The notes beneath the pieces were generated by a model. That model saw only the letters and a list, made by a program, of their open reading frames with translations. It was not told the DNA's origin and searched no databases. From contig JANQOR010000030.1 of the NCBI GenBank assembly GCA_028285685.1, positions 1 through 33,873 on the forward strand: a stretch of DNA of 33,873 bases, written 5' to 3'. Both the position numbers and the translations under genes were made by a program. The stretch is from Cyclobacteriaceae bacterium (lineage in GTDB: Bacteria > Bacteroidota > Bacteroidia > Cytophagales > Cyclobacteriaceae). Positions within the stretch are counted from its first letter, which is position 1, and every line of letters starts with the position of its first letter. Of the stretch, positions 31,302 to 33,873 are shown one piece after another.

Positions 31302-33873
31302 CTAATGATTGATAACGACTTTACCCGAGATTTCTTTTGTTGCTCCATCAGATCCACTTTTAATAATTAACCGATAGAAATAAATTCCAAAATTCAGTGG
31401 CTGTCCGGAGTTGGTATTATTAAACCATTCCAGCTCGATTAGCCGGTCGCTGTTCTCATACTCGTAAGCTGACCGATACATAACTTCTCCATGAGTATTA
31501 TATACAATCAGTGTAACTTCTAAATCTTCCTCCTCCCTATCATGTTCGAAAGAGAAAGTTGTTTCAACCGATGAAGGATTGGGAAACGTCCGCGTATTGA
31601 AAAGCGAAATAAAAGATTCGTCGGAAACCACAAATTGGATGTCTTCTGAGGCCAAATTGTTGTGCGTGTCATAAACCTGCAACATGGCAGTGTAATTTCC
31701 TGCCTCCAAATCCTGAATCGGGTAAATGACCGTTCCTCTTTGATATGTATCCAAATCCGCTGAATAGAATTGATTTAGGTTGATAGCCTCATCGTTCAAC
31801 ACAAGTGTGATACCTTGTACCAATCCGTTTCCGGTAGTTGTTACCCCATTTTCATCACTGATCCTAGCGACCAAGAGTGAAGAGCTACTAACTACCGAAC
31901 CATTCCGAAATGATTCGTCATTCAGGTACATTTCTATCGATGGAGCAAGTAGGTCTGCAGAGCTATTTTCATTCGTTCCACCCATCACGAAACTTCGTGA
32001 AGAACCAGACGCATCTATATTGAGCTGCTCATCCCAGGCGTACAGACTCATTTTTCCAACATTGAATTGGTAGGTGATGGTCTTCGGAACCAGAAAAGTA
32101 AAGGAGAAATGACCATCGTGAACTGAAGATTCCCCTCTGAAAAGGGCATTGCTCCTTATGGTATAGTTGTACGGTGAGCTTTCCTGCCCTTTGGTTTTGA
32201 AGTTTTGTTTTTCGTCAAGGATCACAACATCAAGAATCCCGTTAAAATTGGTTTCTATCATTCCGTCTCGCTCAATTCGCCCGGTAAATGTGACTTCTTC
32301 CAGAGCGCTAAGGGTATCTATTTCGCTGGATAGTTCGTTGATTGTAACATCCAATTTTGGAAAGGCTGGTAACAGCATTGGATCACCCAGAAGTGTGAAA
32401 TTTCTGTTTACTGGTCCCTGAAGGCCTTCATTTTTCGTGATTCTTATGATATCCCCCAGGCGTTGGAATTTCCCATCCATTTTCCTGAAAATATTTTGAT
32501 GGAACGCTTCATTCAACTCAAAATTGGTACTGGCAAATACTGGTCGGCTCGTAGTGAGCAACGCGATGGCTCCACCATTGTCGTTTAAAAGCAATTTCTC
32601 TGCTCCCGACTCCACTCTTGGATCATCATAGCGACCAAACTCACATGTCGCAGTAATAAAAATTGGCATTTTATCAAGGTTGGTCAAGCTTTCAATCACA
32701 TCATTGGTCAGAACTTCCTCGTCCATCCATAGTCTTTCGTTTCCATGGCCAATAAAGTTGATACTAAAAGCGCCTTCCTTGATTCTTGTCTTCAACGCCC
32801 TCGTGGTTTCAGGTGAAAACTCATCATTGTTAGCTGCCACCTCTTGGTTGAAAGAGTCAAGCAAGATCTTTTCTATCCTGTATTGCGCATATGTGGTATC
32901 AACAAGATCGGACAATTGCTCCGCATGACTAGCGTGGGTGTTTGCGTCACCGTCATCTGCCAAGTAGGCGATTTGGTTTCTCCACTTTCCGAGAGTATTC
33001 GGGCTTGTGGAATAGTAGATGATCTTGTCAACCATCACTCGTGCCTCGGCTAACGATTTCGCAGGTAGACGGCCTATCCCAATTTCCATTGTATGATCTC
33101 CGGCTGAATTTTCGATCCATTCTCCCTCATCATCCTCAAAAAATCCAAAGTAATCGTCCGAGGAATAACTAAAGATTGGATGAAAGCTACTCCTGGATTC
33201 ATAGGTAGGAACAAAGTTTGTATTGATGTTTTCCCGGTCCTTGTAGTCGAATGAACAATCCCCAAATAGCAAAAGATATTTCAGTTGTCCCCCTGTGTCA
33301 AAGACATGTTTGGTATAATCCCTAATTGCTGTCACATCCTGTCTTCCGGACGCGAATTCATTATAGATCTGCCGAGGAGTTACGATTCTTATCGAAATAT
33401 CATCATTGCTCTGATGAAATAGAGCTAGCCGTTCAGCCTCGGGAAGAAATTGTTCCGGACTTACAATGAGTGCTTCAAAGTTCGCATCTCCTCTTAGATC
33501 CTGGTTGGAAATAGGTCCAACAAGAATTGGTGCGGGTAGAGCATCGGGCACAAATGCAACAAACTCTTCGATTTCATTTGCCTGGCTTTGAAAAGAAATC
33601 GATGTTCCCACTACATCGTGCCCCTGACTCTTGACGTTAGTGGGGTCCGTGATGTCCCATATCTCCGGGCTCTCGTTGCTCGAAAGTTGATATTCCATCA
33701 GTTCTCCCGGATGGGAGATATTCCTAAAAATGATCTGAGAGCTTATCAAAGTCAGCTCCCTTTTGAACGTTAACTGGTAGTTGTCGAGAAATCCCCGCGC
33801 AATTGGAGTATTGCCTTCGTAAGTGATTGCAAGTCGGACTTCTGCGGTCTGTGGGATAGAAAACGTTCCGGAG
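31302..33873 (-). CDS. porU: T9SS C-terminal signal peptidase PorU (5' end beyond right edge)
   Basis: The frame is open from the TAG at 31302-31304 to the right edge, 857 codons, so the N-terminus is missing; an apparent start at 33749 is only an internal TTG. The protein is a gingipain-like (peptidase family C25) caspase-fold cysteine protease. The dyad is visible: His in FIGHGNERLW (codon 32745-32747) and Cys in ITATCEFGRYDD (codon 32643-32645), 34 residues apart as in gingipains. Upstream are LFGDCSFDY and HTMEIGIGRLPAKS. The C-terminus carries its own sorting-type domain (FPNPSSVETTFSF; LIVYNTHGEVMYRS; FYRLIIKSG). PorU removes sorting domains at the outer surface and, with PorV, attaches cargo to A-LPS. 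porV follows directly. Confidence 0.95.
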   Translation of the reverse strand, partial: SGTFSIPQTAEVRLAITYEGNTPIARGFLDNYQLTFKRELTLISSQIIFRNISHPGELMEYQLSSNESPEIWDITDPTNVKSQGHDVVGTSISFQSQANEIEEFVAFVPDALPAPILVGPISNQDLRGDANFEALIVSPEQFLPEAERLALFHQSNDDISIRIVTPRQIYNEFASGRQDVTAIRDYTKHVFDTGGQLKYLLLFGDCSFDYKDRENINTNFVPTYESRSSFHPIFSYSSDDYFGFFEDDEGEWIENSAGDHTMEIGIGRLPAKSLAEARVMVDKIIYYSTSPNTLGKWRNQIAYLADDGDANTHASHAEQLSDLVDTTYAQYRIEKILLDSFNQEVAANNDEFSPETTRALKTRIKEGAFSINFIGHGNERLWMDEEVLTNDVIESLTNLDKMPIFITATCEFGRYDDPRVESGAEKLLLNDNGGAIALLTTSRPVFASTNFELNEAFHQNIFRKMDGKFQRLGDIIRITKNEGLQGPVNRNFTLLGDPMLLPAFPKLDVTINELSSEIDTLSALEEVTFTGRIERDGMIETNFNGILDVVILDEKQNFKTKGQESSPYNYTIRSNALFRGESSVHDGHFSFTFLVPKTITYQFNVGKMSLYAWDEQLNIDASGSSRSFVMGGTNENSSADLLAPSIEMYLNDESFRNGSVVSSSSLLVARISDENGVTTTGNGLVQGITLVLNDEAINLNQFYSADLDTYQRGTVIYPIQDLEAGNYTAMLQVYDTHNNLASEDIQFVVSDESFISLFNTRTFPNPSSVETTFSFEHDREEEDLEVTLIVYNTHGEVMYRSAYEYENSDRLIELEWFNNTNSGQPLNFGIYFYRLIIKSGSDGATKEISGKVVINH

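Noticed and set aside
1-33873. tRNA, rRNA, insertion sequences, integrase or attachment sites
   Set aside because: Every gap between genes is short and none reads as a tRNA or terminal inverted repeat. No transposase or integrase motif was seen in any frame.

Overview
The window is a chromosomal segment of a member of the phylum Bacteroidota, most likely a marine-type Cytophagales/Cyclobacteriaceae-like bacterium. The evidence is: two core type IX secretion system (T9SS) genes (porU, porV), a T9SS-type C-terminal sorting domain on a small secreted protein, TAnnTTTG promoter boxes of the Bacteroidota type directly in front of several start codons, almost no Shine-Dalgarno use apart from the internal one in prfB, and the overall gene repertoire. 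I saw no rRNA, tRNA, CRISPR array, insertion sequence or prophage. No stretch longer than 300 bases lacks a gene. The largest gap is the 161-base divergent region at 1759-1919.

Layout. (1) 1-1758, minus strand: a secreted repeat protein, cut by the left edge, and a small T9SS-targeted protein just upstream of it. (2) 1920-6427: an ECF-type sigma factor, a one-pass membrane TPR protein that is probably its anti-sigma factor, and, convergent with them, a large exported TPR-CHAT protein with an intact His/Cys dyad. This is the most interesting part of the window. (3) 6497-9603, minus: a DUF2461 protein and murF, then recR and clpS, with a small membrane protein in between on the plus strand. (4) 9693-12331, plus: a sodium:solute symporter and an unrecognised exported protein. 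(5) 12328-13099, minus: an alkyltransferase-like DNA-repair protein and a small exported Cys-motif protein. (6) 13191-18541, plus: ABC ATPase, cobalamin adenosyltransferase, ilvE, prfB (with a programmed +1 frameshift), an MFS transporter and a lysoplasmalogenase-family protein. (7) 18542-22831, minus: adk, obg, grpE, dnaJ and a putative exported protein. (8) 22927-25370: a small membrane protein, L-serine dehydratase alpha subunit (minus) and hemE (plus). (9) 25344-33873, minus: porU (cut by the right edge), porV, an aminotransferase, a PfkB-family heptose-kinase-like protein and a hybrid histidine kinase.

How the parts fit. Most of the window is housekeeping: cell wall (murF), protein quality control (grpE-dnaJ, clpS), translation (prfB), heme (hemE), nucleotide and amino-acid metabolism. 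The accessory part is the left 6.4 kb. There a sigma factor, a membrane-spanning TPR partner and an exported CHAT protease-like protein are arranged so that periplasmic proteolysis could release the sigma factor. The divergent surface-protein genes at 1-1758 would be natural targets. PorU at the right end is the protease that removes sorting domains of the kind seen on the 1255-1758 product.

Two features recur. Six genes have a perfect TAnnTTTG box 5-24 bases before the chosen ATG, which implies very short or absent 5' leaders and corrects several start codons. All six convergent gene pairs overlap or abut, leaving no room for intergenic terminators. All functional calls come from reading sequence motifs; no database search was run.
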